Origin: Burhinus oedicnemus
Lineage: Eukaryota; Chordata; Aves; Charadriiformes; Burhinidae
NCBI GenBank assembly: GCA_008921705.1
Contig: VFFE01007030.1
Location: forward strand, 11,314-75,313
Direction: 5' to 3'
DNA: 64,000 nucleotides
The notes below the pieces were generated by a model, which was not told the DNA's origin, searched no databases, and worked only from the letters and a program-made list of their open reading frames with translations. A program made the translations under genes and the position numbers. Positions 49,815 to 63,287 of this stretch are shown here, piece after piece. Numbering within the stretch: the stretch's first letter is position 1; every line of letters starts with the position of its first letter.

Positions 49815-51614
49815 TACGCCTACTACTTTATTTCTGAATTCTGAAAGAATGATCACAGAGTCTCAAAGAATAAGGTTGAGAATCAAGGACCGTAACTTGA
49901 AGAAAGATCAATAGTCAGTGGACCCATGCATACAACCCTCTTCTGTAATCAAATTAGATACTACAGTCATTCTGTCTACTCAAATGAGGAACTAGACGGA
50001 TGAGATTTAATTACTGAAGGCCAGAAGCATGTTAGGCATACAAATTCATATTTAGAAGTTAACATGCTTGTCCTCTCCCTTGTAACTGTATTGAGAACCC
50101 CAGAATGAGCTGGAGAAAAGAGACTCCCTGACTCTTCAAAACGAGCATACTGATGCTTCTCCATGGAGCAACTTATACAGACACTTCTAATATTTTTCTA
50201 AGACATTTCTTATTTTCAAAAACTGATCAACTCTTGCAGATAGTTCGTATCTTTGAATGGACTTTGATAAGGAAAGACAGACAGACTTCTGTGACAGGTC
50301 CCATTAATCCAAAAGGTGCAATACCTGTCTAATTACCTGGTCTTTGATGAAATTCAGCAGATTCATTAGATAAATAACCATGAAGCTAATCTGGAAAGGA
50401 GACCAAATCACTTCATTTAAGTAGCCTGCTATATAGACTTGCTCATAAGACACCAATTCACTTTTCTCTAAATTGAACAAAAGGCTTACATAAGAGGGAG
50501 ATTAACCATCTTCCTAATGGTTTAACAGCAGCTTCTTGGAAACATGAAACTACTGCTAATCTGTTATCAAGGATAATGTGGATTTTTGATGGCAAAAAGA
50601 TACTCCTAATAAACTCAGATCTTTGGGGAAAAAAAAAAGTGATACAAAGTGAAAAAATAAAATATTGTATTAAAGTACTCTTAAACTATAACCAATCATA
50701 AGCAAGTGCATTTGTGCAAAGCAAGAATTCCATTCCTTCTCTACCAACCCCTTCCCCTCCTTCCCTGAGAAAATGGTGAAGTAGGTTTTTCATTCATATT
50801 AGGTAGGCTGTAGATCAAGGAGTTACAGGACACAAATTATTCCTGAGCTGCCTTAATATACATTGAGTGTTTACATGCATCCGAGTTGAATACCTGTAGC
50901 CAGAGTGGAAGCCTTCAAGTAAAAAGACGTCACTATAGATCTGGCAGTGTTTTTAACCCAAATCATTGCTCTAGACAAAGTTAGCTCTCAAATTCTATTT
51001 AAGGAAACTGCCTTCTATTGAAAAAGTGGAGAATTCAGCTAGCTACGTTTTGGTGGCACTTTTTCTGAACAGAGAGTGTCAGAATTTTTGCATTTGGATG
51101 GCAGCCTATAGAGTCTGGATTTCTCCCAAGAAAAAAACGAAGTTTTGCTTCTTGCCTTCCCCTGGAGCTCCACATGCCTCCAGACATAGAGGAAAACACC
51201 AAACAAACAAAAAACACAACAACTAATTTTTGCCTTTCTCAAGATTCAAACAGTTGTTGCCTGGGGCCTTTTGCTACCAGTATCTTTGTAGGAATACAAA
51301 GCTGAACGCAGCATTCTAAACTGAAGTTGCAGAATCCTCACTTGAAAATTGACCAATTGACTTGGGTGTGAAACAGGCTCTCTTTCTGAGGAAAATCTCT
51401 TTTCTTCACAAGAGAAGTCAAGAAGACCCATAAAGTCCATAAACGCAGCCTAAGCCAGAGGACAAGAACAATTTTACAGCTGCAATTTGTCAGAAGATGG
51501 AAGAGAACTTTCGAAGAAATCCTACAGGAAAGCAACACAAAATTCTCTTGGGCTTTTTAAGTGAGAAGGAAGCAAAGAAATATTCCTGCAGCTCCAGGTC
51601 AGGAAAAGAAAAGT

Positions 51615-51665
51615 GATATACATATATACACACATATATACATACATACATATATAATGTATATA
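51615..51665. repeat. (TA)/(CATA) tract
   Basis: Alternating purine-pyrimidine sequence of ATATACACAC, CATACATACA and TATATAATG blocks. It accounts for the tyrosine-rich short open frames over it. Confidence 0.9.
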
Positions 51666-54600
51666 GAACAAAAGGTAAAACAGTGTTTTGTTTTGACCAG
51701 GAAGAAAAAAAAGCAATCTTCTGGGACAACAGTAAGTCCAAAGGGAAAGGAAAAAGGATTCTACCAGTTCTTCTTCAAGGACTCATAGACAACAGAGGAC
51801 TTCATAGTTCAGTAAACATGGAACTAGCAGCTGTGTACGTCTATACTAACAGATTCAGATGGGCCGACGAAGGTTCCCAAACACAGCACTATGATCCACT
51901 GTGTTCGTAAAATGTTAGAGCATTCATAGCATCCGTTCCAACTAGCACTCTTCCACAGTAACTCCTGGGAATGTGTGGCAGTCAGCATGTTCCAGGAATC
52001 CTTCCCAACAGGCAGCTTTCAGGCAGCCACCCAGTTTTACAGGCTAGGACAGTTAACTAGCACAGATGTGTGCTGTTCCATGTGATCAGCTTCAGTGGCT
52101 GGGAACATTCAATTTACTAACAGAGAAGTGAGCCTTTCTGTCTGTGAAATTTCATTATTAAATCTCTTCTGACTACATCTGCTCTTGCAGCTCTCTTTTG
52201 GCATACTTTACAAATAGTGTCTTCTACCTGCCGTGAGAAAATCTCCTTCCAAACAGTGAAAATGGCAAAACAAACAGAAATGGTTTGTGAACACGTTTTT
52301 TTTGTAAAATACTGGGGTGCAAAGAAAGAAAGAGGAAGACATGTCAAAACCTATCATCTAAAAACTGCACTGCTTCCTTGAAGATTGTGTCCTGGTGAAT
52401 CTGTTTCTTTGCAAGGTGCTCTGTTTAAAAGAAGCTAGTGCTCTAATCAAACAACTGCACAGTGAGTGCAGGAACAATTCATATTGAGAATCACCAAGTA
52501 CAAAACACATACATGCAAAGATCTTCAGAAACTAGTCTAAATTAAAGTACACAAGACTACCTTGTATTTTTTTCAGTTACTTATTTATCAGAAACATCTT
52601 AATCAAAGTTTTCCTTCAACATCTCAACACACCAATTTTGAAAAATGGAATTTTGGAGAACGCTCCAGAGATGTGAACATTTAGCTTGAAAGAAACACTA
52701 GCTTTTGTACACCACCTTCTGAGACTAAGCACCAGAAATACACTTAAACTACATGCTATGGATACATCATTTTTCTCAGGTAAGTCTCGAAGAATTACTC
52801 AGTGACGTAAAATGATTACTTAATTTTACAGTAGAAAGTTTTAGAAAGGTGTAACTTAAGAAACAAGAGTAAATCAATTAATAGATTACTGCTTTTTGAC
52901 AATCTTTAAGGAGTTAACACATAGCCCTCTTAATGCATCACCTTAACATAAAAATATGGAACGTTACCTAAACCAAAGTTGTAAATGAAAGTACAATGGA
53001 CATCTGTTGCTTTTCACAAATATCTTGATAAACTTCAGTAAGCAAAATATTTCAATGGGTAAACTCACCCTTTCATTCTAAGATATCCCAAAGCCTCCGT
53101 ATTACTGGAAGGTAATCAAATATGTTTACCAAGTTCTGTCTTTTTTTTTTATTTTAGTATTTTTAATAAGCTGATCTAATACATGTAAGCCAATATTCCA
53201 TACCTTATGGTATGGATATCACTTACTAGTTTTATATTCAATCCAACTCACAGAGAAGGATCTGATCTACTTCTGAGAGACATTACTAACAAGTCAGAAC
53301 TCATATTAATATCACAGATGGAATCATATATACTTTTAGTAATATACAAAAACTTGCAGTCTCAGTTCAAGCCATCTAGGCATATTCCTCCATGACCTTG
53401 GAGGAGCCTGAAGATGGATTAAAGTCCTACTACAGATAAGCTAGCATTTAAAAAAGAATCCATCAAAATATGGTTGTATTCATCCCACTTGGGCTTCTTT
53501 AACCACTGCTGTCTGTACAAGGATCTTCATGTATTGCCAGAAATGGTCATTTATTCTTCTGGAATGGTGAGACAGCCCTGAGGAACTGTGGACTATAATC
53601 ACTCACAGTATTACAATGCTTCTCTATTCAAACGCCTTACTGCCTGCATAACCAGGTAAAACATCACTTGTGTCCACAAACCAGGTAAGAATGAAATCAA
53701 CTTCACCCACCTTTGCAAACATGATACTTCTACTTCATTTCCTGGCAGAGCACATCTATCAATTCTTCTACATTACATTGCAGAAGTAGCACAATGTCCT
53801 GGTTTGAGGCAAGTTCACTCCAAAATAATGACCTCAAATAGGCAAGATGCACAAATATGAAAATTCTCTGTGAGACAAAATAACAGTGTTGGGTGGTGTA
53901 CCAAACTTTAGATTGGATTCTCTGTTCACACATAAAGTGGATTCAATAAGACAATGAAATAGAAGTCAGGAGTACACAAAAAAAGGAAACCGGTTAGAAG
54001 AACCAGAAGTAACCAGTACGAGTAGAACTTAATACTATGTTTGTATCCTCAGTATTTTAACAGACCCTTAATAACCAATTTTTTAGGAAAACACAGGCAC
54101 CAATAGATTTCCATGGGGGAGGAGGAAATCAGGAACGTGTCTCTCTTCTATGTCTGGAACAAAACTGCTGTTACCTGTTCCACCTTTATAGCAAATATGT
54201 TCAACAGCTGTCCCTATCTCCAAAATACTAAAATCTAGATCTTCAAAGATATTTAGGTACTTAACTCAGCAAAATGTCAACAAGAGTTAGGTGTAAGTAT
54301 CAATGAAGTGCTGGGCCTCAGAAACAAGGCTTCAGAATATCACTTTGGCTAATCAATACGTGTTGTGCTGCATATTACCCACTAACTCTGTTGCCAGGAT
54401 AACTGAAAGGTCAAAACTGTAAATTTGATGTCTCACTACCACTCATAAAAACAAATGATTGTTTCTTGCTCTCTAATCTAATCATTGTCCGTAACAGCTT
54501 ATCAACGAATACGTATTTTTGAGAATAGAGTGTCAACATGAAAATCTGAGAACTACAATATTCTCAGTTTTACGATATTTTCCAAGCTTCATGATGTTCC

Positions 54601-56652
54601 TCAGCCCAGAAGGTTTTTACTAGACTCACTTAGATTATGTCTGAACTGCATCTAGTGACACAAAACAGCTGACAAGTATGTCCTTAAGTTGTCTTATGGA
54701 AATATCCAAGCTAATAAGCATGGATAGTTGATTGCATATTAAGACATGGAAACTATCATAAAACCTGTTGAGGGGAACACTTAGGCCCCTGCCGGCTTGG
54801 TATACCAGTAAGGCATCAAGCTAACAGAACACGTGGTCACCACTGTCTGGAATAGCATTTAATACAAACATATTAAAACCCATATATCAAGGGATGAATT
54901 GAACCGAATAGGAAACAGCAGGCTGACTAGAAACAGAGAAATAACAGTTTTTAAGAAGTCATAATGTCCAATTTCAGCAAGATTTATGAACAATATTTGC
55001 ACAGTTCTTGCACCCCACCTACCTGATAAAGTATTATCAACAGAATTCCTACCAAGAATCAGGTACTCAGGACCGGCCATTAAGAAAGCCATCCTATGGC
55101 CTCTCTCTCTGCATCTCAAAACCTAACCCCAAAAGTATCTAACTGTTCAGGGATAGAGGGAGAGATCATTTACATCTGACTGCATGATTTATAAAATAGG
55201 ATGCCTCCTACAAACATTTATTCCCCTGCTTATGGATTCTACACAGGAGAGATGTTAACATGTTTAAGTTAAGCCACTATTAAGCTTGTTTAGTGCCAGG
55301 GCTGGTCAAAACTGATGAATTTCAGGTATTCTGTCTCCACAGACAGCAAATCCAAATAAAGCTATTGCTGTGTGCAATGAAAGATTTGCACCCTAGGACG
55401 TACGTTAGGAATGCAAGACTTCAGATGTGATTCTTAGAAAGCTGTAAAGGGCAAGCTCTTGAACTAGTGTTGTCTGTTGCTGAGTTCAAGGGAAGAAGCT
55501 TCCTCTAGACAGAAACCGATGGCCTTCTCCCAAGAAGCATAGGGCTAAGATTCACTTCAAAACCCATCCCTGCTCAGCGCTTCACTCAAAAACCTCCCAA
55601 CCCAGGCAAACAGTATCACTCCATGGACGCAGTTTGCTACTAAAAGCATACAACACAGGACAAAAAAAGCTGTCTGCTATACAATACGATACATAAGACA
55701 GGAACGCTCACACTAGCAAACACCTGAGACAGTAAGTCAACATGATACAGCACAATGCCGAGACTATATTAGCAGTTCTAAATGGAGTCTAGCCATCCTA
55801 TTACTGCATTACCCAAGAGAACCTTTACTTTTCATTCACACACTGAACACTCTGACACCACAGGGGCTTTTTCATTACAGCTGCTCATTTGATGACTTTA
55901 AGGGCTACGAGAAAGACTCTGTAGTGTTATGTTCATTGCAGACCTCAGCCATTCTCAGTGGACTGACCAACAATTCTGGAAATGCATAACATTTTTTTAT
56001 AATAGTCAAGATTGTAATTCTTAATCTGAATTTGATTTTTTTTGTTCAAAATCAAAATTTTCTCAAGTCCAAGCAGTCTTTGCTCTTAGAAATAGGCAAT
56101 AGAAATAAATTCCAGCCTCACACTATAGCTGATGGAGCTCTACTGTTCATTAACAAGAAATGTCCTCATCTCTTAGTACTTTTTTGAAAGTTACCTCAAA
56201 AGAAGTTTTCAAAAGAGGACCACATAAATCAGGATACAGAATGAATAGAAATTACTTTTCCAAACTATTAACACTACAGATGTGTACCTTTAAGATACTT
56301 TTATTTCAAGCATTATGCAGCAACGTAATGCTTTTGAAAGTGCAGACCTCCTCTGACTCTCCTATCTCCTGATGGTCTCCTGAGCTGACAACATCTCAAC
56401 TCCACCAACACAAGAGAGGGAGACTCAGCTGCAGTGGCTGGAACTCTGCGTCCACTCCCCTCCCTGCCCTTCTGAAGAAACGAGCTGCTGTTGACTCCTG
56501 CCACCCAATGCCTCTGTGAGTGCCACTGAGCACTCTTAGGATCAGCTTAAAGAATATTTCAATTACTTTTGCGCAAAACACAAATGAAACTGAAGACATG
56601 AAAAAAACCTAGACAACTACTAACAGGGCTTTCTACAGGAATTCACACCTAT

Positions 56653-56700
56653 CTCTCTTAGGACGAAGAGAGTTGCTCTCTCTTAAGACGAAGCAAGTTA
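56653..56700. repeat. Short tandem duplication
   Basis: Two imperfect copies of a unit of about 24 bases with the core CTCTCTTARGACGAAG. Confidence 0.75.
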
Positions 56701-58065
56701 AATAAAAACAGAGGCCTCTAAAGATTTTCTGGTTTAGATGCTGTTGTCCATTCCTGAATAAAAAAAAAGTAGCTAGCCTTCCATGCCAAAACCCTGGCAC
56801 AGTTTTTTTGTCATTTGTTTCCTTTTAGATGTGGATCCAAGCCGTAAACTTAAATCTTCAGTATCACAGGTACTAAGCAATTTTGGAGGAGGGGAAAGAA
56901 AATATCCCTTTTATTTTAAATAGGCAACTTCTTTTTAAATATGGATGCATGAATCTAACTTTAGCTGTCCAGATTTTCACATTTCTGATCTCAAATACAG
57001 AAAGTAGAGCATTAATCTAGTCTCTTGACTTCAAGGTTATCATTCATTGAGGTCAATGACTCCATCTCTGAAAAGCAGAACTTCCACTTTCAATATGATA
57101 ACTGTTGCCCTTCAGTAAGCAAATGTGTTCAACTTGTTCCTGACTGCTTTCTCACAACTGCTGACAAAAAACTAGCAGCCAGAAAGACAGCACGAACAAC
57201 TCCTGCAAAGAGTTACCTACGTAAAAATAGCAGTTAACCCTAAAAGCATTCTTATTCATGCAAAGTGCTAATTAGCTATCTATATTTAAAACTTCCGCTA
57301 CTAATGAGCAACCCCATCTCTTACGTTGTTTTCTTGGAATCTTCTGTTTATGTTAAACTTCTGTTTATCTGCCCAGCCAAGACCTCAATACCCAACAAAA
57401 ACTGCCAGTAATGATACAGTCAAATACATGAACAAGTTATGGATGGACAGAATCAGTCTAACTGGAATGAAAGTCACCAACCAAATGGGCCAAATGTTTG
57501 CTCCTTTACAACCCAGTTCTGGTTTTATGCCAACAACATACATCTCACAAAAGACACTGCAGGTATGCAATTACTTAAGTGGAACCATGGATAGCACAGT
57601 TGTCATTTCCTCAAGAAGATACAGGTAGGTGATAGAAAGGTGATGCCCCAGTAAGTTTCTGGAATTCCCTGGTAAAACTTAAAGTAGCTTTTAACAAATT
57701 AGTTCAAAGGTATATCGGCAGATCTGGTATAATGTAATAAAGATGAACTTCAAAACACAGAGATACAATATTGGACACAGTTTTTTCTGACTACAGAATA
57801 ACAGTGGAGTTTTTTTGCTTTGGTTTGTTTTTTTCACTACTGACACATAAAAACATTCTTAAAAATAGCTACAGGCTCAATGAAACCAGTAGCTAAAATA
57901 TTGGGAATATGAGACGTGACAGACATGGCCCAATTCTAAATTTTCATTCTACTCTTACATAAAACTAACACCTGAACATTTGCAAAATTATGAACTCAAC
58001 CCAATCCAAGAACTTCCCAGAAGTCTTTACTCTGCATTTGTTATATTTTAACAAGCAATACAGCT

Positions 58066-58088
58066 GGGGGGGGAGAGGGTGGGGGGGG
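58066..58088 (+). repeat. G-run cluster (possible quadruplex)
   Basis: G8-AGA-G3-T-G8 on the plus strand, which meets the usual four-tract quadruplex pattern because the long runs can be split. Confidence 0.8.
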
Positions 58089-60040
58089 ACAACACAAAGG
58101 CAAGTATCTATGCAAGTGTTTACTATTTCATTGTTCTTGCACTATTCTTATTGAGTAGTATTGGAATGGCTTTTTTTTTTTTCCTTTCCAAACATGAATT
58201 TTTTTTTTAAAGTTAAGAGCAGTATGATCACTTCCAATGTTTTACCAAACTCAAATATACCATTTTCACATTTTATATCACTTGCTTGATTCTCAACGTC
58301 TCTGGTAATACGTTATCATGATGAAGAGAAGAATTTGAGATAACTATTATTTTGATCTGTTTTCTACATTCAGATCTACCCACGAAAATGTGAATGTGTT
58401 AAAAAAATAAAGTTAATACATGATAAATTTTAACACACAATTAAAGACAAAATAAGCACACTACACTTCTTTTTAATGATTTTACACGATCAGATCTCTG
58501 GATCAGTTTATACAGGCATAAGAATTGGACAAAAATACTATAACACATATATACTAGATATGTCTATTTAAGACATAACAGGTAACAGTTACTCTGTTTC
58601 CATGCTGCCCTTAGTATGCATAAATGTCCCAAACAATGTTGTTCAATGGTCTTCTGGGAGATCTAAATCAGGAAGAGATATCTGTTGCGTTTCAATATAA
58701 AGTGCATCATCATCAAAAAGCAGTTCAGGACACGCAGCCTCTTTTTCATTCCCTTCTGCTTTCAAGAACAATAGTTCAACAGCAACTGCTACCAGTTAAT
58801 CTCCTCTGAGGGGATCAGCATGTGGTGTTAAGGAATGGATCCTTCTGGAACTTGTACTTTTGGTTTAGTAGGTCTATACTGGTCCCTTATACTCTCAACT
58901 GAGATATGAGTCCTTTTCTTACAAAGGTTAAGAAAAGACAAGATGCTTTAAGCTCTTCAAAAGCTTAGTTTCGTACTCCTAGGCTGCAGCTAACTAGAAA
59001 AAACAAAGCCAAAACCAGTTCTTTGTTATAAAACCAATCCTTTTTTATAAGGTAGTCTCCACAAAGAGGAGGAAAAAAAGTAACAACCAATCACACAGTT
59101 ACACTCTGCTTAACAGGTGCAGGACAAGATGTAGCAATCACTTTGAAAACATGAACTTCTAAACACAAGAGGAATCCTCGCTCCTAAGTACACAGCACAG
59201 TCCGAAATTTGATACTACTACACCATAAAAAGTAAACACTTGCTAGTACGATTATCAGCATAATAACCACAACCATAATGCTAGTAATAGCATTGGCACT
59301 TATGGTACCTTCCTTTCAGAAAATGGCCCAGAGAGACTGACTTTCAAAGTACAAAGAAGTAAAAAGGAAAAATTTACATTCTGAAAGTATTTCTTTTTTT
59401 ATCACAAACCACATTCTAAGGCATTAACTTTGTTATCACAACATGCATTTGTAATGCACAAGCATGTCTGAAATATAAATTTAGCTTTTCCTACAATAAG
59501 CTGAACCTCCAGCTTTGCTTTTTGCAGTGTTTCACAGAAAAGCAGTACAGATCCTATAAAACCTCCAAGTTATCAAGATTGACAAAAAACAATTATTGAA
59601 AATCTTTCAGTCCTCCAAACAGTATCTTAAAGTGCCCTTCTCTATATGTGTCCTAGATATCATAGGTGCTAAGAATAAGGCTAAAAGAGAAGTCAGACAT
59701 GCTGCAAATTTGTTCTCCTGGTTAGTCAAATTGGAAAATACGATTCCATATCACCATTTCTTCATATTTTCACTTTTTTTTAAAGCAATGGACCTTAATA
59801 TATTTCTGTGTTTTCAGCTTAAGTGGTGATCTAAGATTCAAGTATTCCAAGATAGAAAAAGTTAAAAAATCCTCTTCAAGAGGATTGTCTCCCCCAGTTA
59901 TGCCGTGGTTAATTTGAGGGTTTTAGAGCAGGTCAGTTTCCAGTGAAATGAAGTGATACCCATTATAACAATGAATTTATTTACCCTATAGAAGCTTTCA
60001 TCCTTTAGCCAAAGGTAGCTCAGACATTACCAGGCATCTC

Positions 60041-60066
60041 TGATCAGTCACCCAGATCAGTCACCC
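60041..60066. repeat. 13-base tandem duplication
   Basis: Two adjacent copies of GATCAGTCACCC with one base of variation at the junction. Confidence 0.75.
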
Positions 60067-61822
60067 TCTGAAGCCAAGCCTTGTTGAAAATGCAAAAGAA
60101 CCGTTCTCAACAACCACAAAACCTTTCGATTTCTGGCCTGAGCTCTCACCAGCTACTTTGAACTTGAGAAAGATATCAGCAGAGATATCATATGACTCTT
60201 GCTGTTACTGTACTACAAAATAATTACAGTACATTTTTTCTCTTTAAGGCATGCAAATCGTGTTTATTCTCAGAACCTCAGCACACTAGTATCGGCTCTC
60301 CTAATAAACAGAAAACTGCAAGAAATCATACTTGCCTAACTACCAATTTAAATGGCACATCACAAGCCTGAAAGTCTTTGTCAAGGTACCACTGTTTTTC
60401 ACTCTGTATTTATAATGGGGCTTCTAAATATAGAATTTGGGCTTTAGAAGATAGAATTTTTACTTTAAATTCAAAATCTTGTATACATGTCTATTCTTTA
60501 AGCTCGTAATTCTACAAGCTCACCATCATCAGAAATCCTGACCAAAACTGAAAGTGCTGAAGTTTTAAGTTTTAAATCAGATTAATGTATTACAATATGA
60601 AACTTAATTCTCTCAAACAGTGTAAGATACATAAGGTACTATTTCATAACATTATCTCTCCTTTCAGTTGTGGGATGAATATTTTCAAAGCTTTCAAACC
60701 ATTTTCTCGATATTTAAGTTGGGCTATATTTTAACCCACACTGCAACAAGCAAATGACCTACAATGTTATCAATTGCAATGACTGCCTACTAGACAGAGC
60801 TCCACAAATCTGACAGGACATTGAAAGATTCAATTTTGAGACTTTAAATGCTATTCGTCTAGATTTATGTATTTAAAACAAATGAAATATCCCTTCAGAA
60901 TATTTTTTCTTTCTCCTCTCCTTTGCCTCACGCAATTTTAGAATTCTTTAGACTCAGTTTTACTTGACCTATCAACATACAACTTATAAACATTCAACTG
61001 AAATGAACGAATGTTTAGTTTTCACAGAATGAAATATCCACTTACAGCATCTTGGTCTTAATCCAACATGCTCCATGTAAATATACCCTCTAAAGCTGTT
61101 TATGCATGAACAGCTGATGCAACTGAAAACTGTCAATCAGGAGATGATCTGCACGCGTAAGTAAATCTATCTAGTTTTTTTTCCAGCCCCAAGGATTCAT
61201 GGGTTTTAAAGCTGAACAAGTAAACGAAAGATCTGTCTTATGTGTACTTCACTGTTATAGGCCTCAAAATGTAAGTCACAGAACTGTTCGTTGCTTAAAT
61301 AAGGGCATTTGTGTTTAAAGAACCACACCAATCCTCCTGTACAACCTAAATTTTATTCTACTTCTGCTGATCATGATTTTTCATGTCAAAATATTAACTA
61401 TATTTCCAGCAAAACAGTGTAACTAAAAATAAGCTATTTAATCTGCAAATATACTTGGCACTTACAGTATTTTGATGAGCAAAAAATGGACGAACTTCCT
61501 AAAAACATCAATTTTAAGAATGGCTAGTGACTTTCAAAGAGGTTCAAAGATCCTACTGTCAGTTCTCGAGAAATTTTACAGTAACTGGACATAAGTATGT
61601 GGTAAGGCATAATGAACTCTTAGCTATTAATTTGTTACGCTTTTTTCAGACAGATCCATAACACTTCTTTAAAAGAAAGTTAATGAATGATTGAAATAGT
61701 GTGTCACTAAACAGGTGGCCTCCATCTGTTGACAAGTGGGGGGCATTAAAAGGGGGTAACAACAAAAAAGACAAGACTAAAAGCAGTATGTTTAGTTAGA
61801 ATCTTTAAAAGCAAACCCTTTC

Positions 61823-61845
61823 TTTTTTTTTTTTTTTTTTTTTTT
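61823..61845. repeat. Poly-T run (23)
   Basis: An uninterrupted T tract about 240 bases past the exon 2 donor in the gene's orientation. Confidence 0.9.
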
Positions 61846-62076
61846 GCATAAAACTTTGGAAACAATGCTTCCATTCAGGGAAACCATTTTCTTCCTGGAC
61901 AGTTGCAAAAGAGTTTCAAAGGGCAAAGAAAGATTTCGAAATTCCACAGGTTCTTAAATATTCTACTAAGGTTGGAACAACATAATTTTGGGGCTACAGA
62001 GAATGGAATAGAAACAGAAAGTAGATAAAGAACATAAAAGATTTTCCCTTCTAAAAGCCCTTGAAAATAAGATCAC

Positions 62077-62086
62077 CTGTATGCAT
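62077..62086 (-). CDS. DYRK1A: DYRK1A exon 2: start codon (MHT and first base of codon 4)
   Basis: The ten coding bases ATGCATACAG are followed by the donor GTGATC. Joined to exon 3 they read [11 protein letters not shown], the invariant start of vertebrate DYRK1A, which fixes this start with high confidence. The context has A at -3 and C at +4. The exon begins at 62156 after the acceptor TTTTGCAG, so 70 bases of it (62087-62156) are 5' UTR. Two ATGs lie upstream in that UTR (62111 and 62106), described separately. The rest of the 5' UTR must come from exon 1 beyond the window. Confidence 0.96.
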
Positions 62087-62111
62087 CGTCTTCTTTCAAG
62101 TCTCATATCAT
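62077..62111 (-). promoter_or_regulatory. Two upstream ORFs, one overlapping the DYRK1A start
   Basis: The first uORF is ATG ATA TGA (62111-62103). Its stop overlaps the second upstream ATG at 62106-62104 in an ATGA arrangement. The second uORF runs through the rest of exon 2 in a different frame from DYRK1A (ten codons, MRLERRRCIQ). It continues 45 codons into exon 3 and stops with TAA at 28704-28702. The predicted peptide is 55 residues long and overlaps the first 46 or so codons of the kinase. Context at the second uATG is G at -3 and A at +4. Such overlapping uORFs usually lower main-frame translation; that effect here is inference. Confidence 0.65.
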
Positions 62112-62156
62112 CCTGCGGGGTTGTGGGGGACAGGGGAAGTCCGGCAGCAAACAACA
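62087..62156 (-). other. DYRK1A: DYRK1A 5' UTR part of exon 2
   Basis: Seventy bases from the exon 2 acceptor to the start codon. They begin TGTTGTTTGCTGCCGG and end GAAAGAAGACG. The stretch holds two upstream ATGs. Confidence 0.9.
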
Positions 62157-62820
62157 CTGCAAAATGAAGAAAAAAAGAAGTAAATGTAAATACAAACTAA
62201 TAAGATACCTAAAAATGGTAAAATTCCATTCCATTAGATCCACACAGTGCTTACTTCAACCCTAGCTCTCAGGTATAACCCCAGAGCTAAACCAAGGAAG
62301 TTCCAACAGGAAATGAAGGTTTTGAACAGTAAAAGTACAGACAGACATTACAAAGACTATATTCCACTGACGTCTGTTGCTAGAGAAAAATTATCTAAGT
62401 GTCGAAATTTCAAGGATTAATTTAAATTTCAGCTGGTCATTGAACAGTTCTGAAAATTAACGTCATTCAAAAAAAGCTCTTCTCAAACCTGCAAAAGTGA
62501 AATTATTGACAGTTACCCACCTTTGCAAAGCCCTTAAATATGTGAATCTTTACAGAAACTCAGGACAGTATTTCTAAAACATGACTTAACTTCTGTGGGA
62601 TCTTAACAAATCAATAAACTACAGAACTAAAAATGCACATAAATCCATAAATGTACAAGTCCATTTTTTCCTCGTATCTCACATGAAATTGAGTTAGGTT
62701 CATTTTACACCAAATTAAAATATAGTCAGAAAAATAAAATTATAGCTTTCTGCAAGACAAAAAGGTGAGTTTCTAGGAAGAAATCTCCAACAAAAGTTAA
62801 AAAGAATGGTGAGATTATGC

Positions 62821-62883
62821 AAAAAAAAAACAAAAACAAAAACCAACAACAACAAAAACACAAAACACAACACCTAACAACTA
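62821..62883. repeat. A/C-rich low-complexity tract
   Basis: A10 followed by CAAAAAC, CAACAAC and CACAAAACAC units. Confidence 0.85.
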
Positions 62884-63269
62884 ACCAACCCATGGTCAAA
62901 GTATTTTTCAAGTATTTGGTTTTCACTTGTTCTCCAATGAAATACCATTGGTACTCTACAGCCCACGAAAATATTAAAACCACTTACAAATAACTGAGAA
63001 TTTTAGAGAACCTCTGCAAATTACCTAGCAGCTCAAATTGTAGAATCTAGATTATTACTATTTAAACACCTCCTGAGATATGTAACTCCAAGAAAGTGTG
63101 TCTAGCCTAAAATGCACTTCGGTACTGCAATTTTAGCAGAAAACATTGCAGTTCATTCCATTTCTTCATCAACAATGACTGTCTAAGCACTACATATACC
63201 CTAAGCCCAGCTAGGTTTTCTGCCACTACCCTGGGTTCTGCCTTGTGCCACAGAAATGTCACACACGCA

Positions 63270-63287
63270 GACACACACACACACACA
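63270..63287. repeat. (CA)n microsatellite
   Basis: Nine to ten CA units within a longer CACACGCAGACAC context. Confidence 0.9.
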
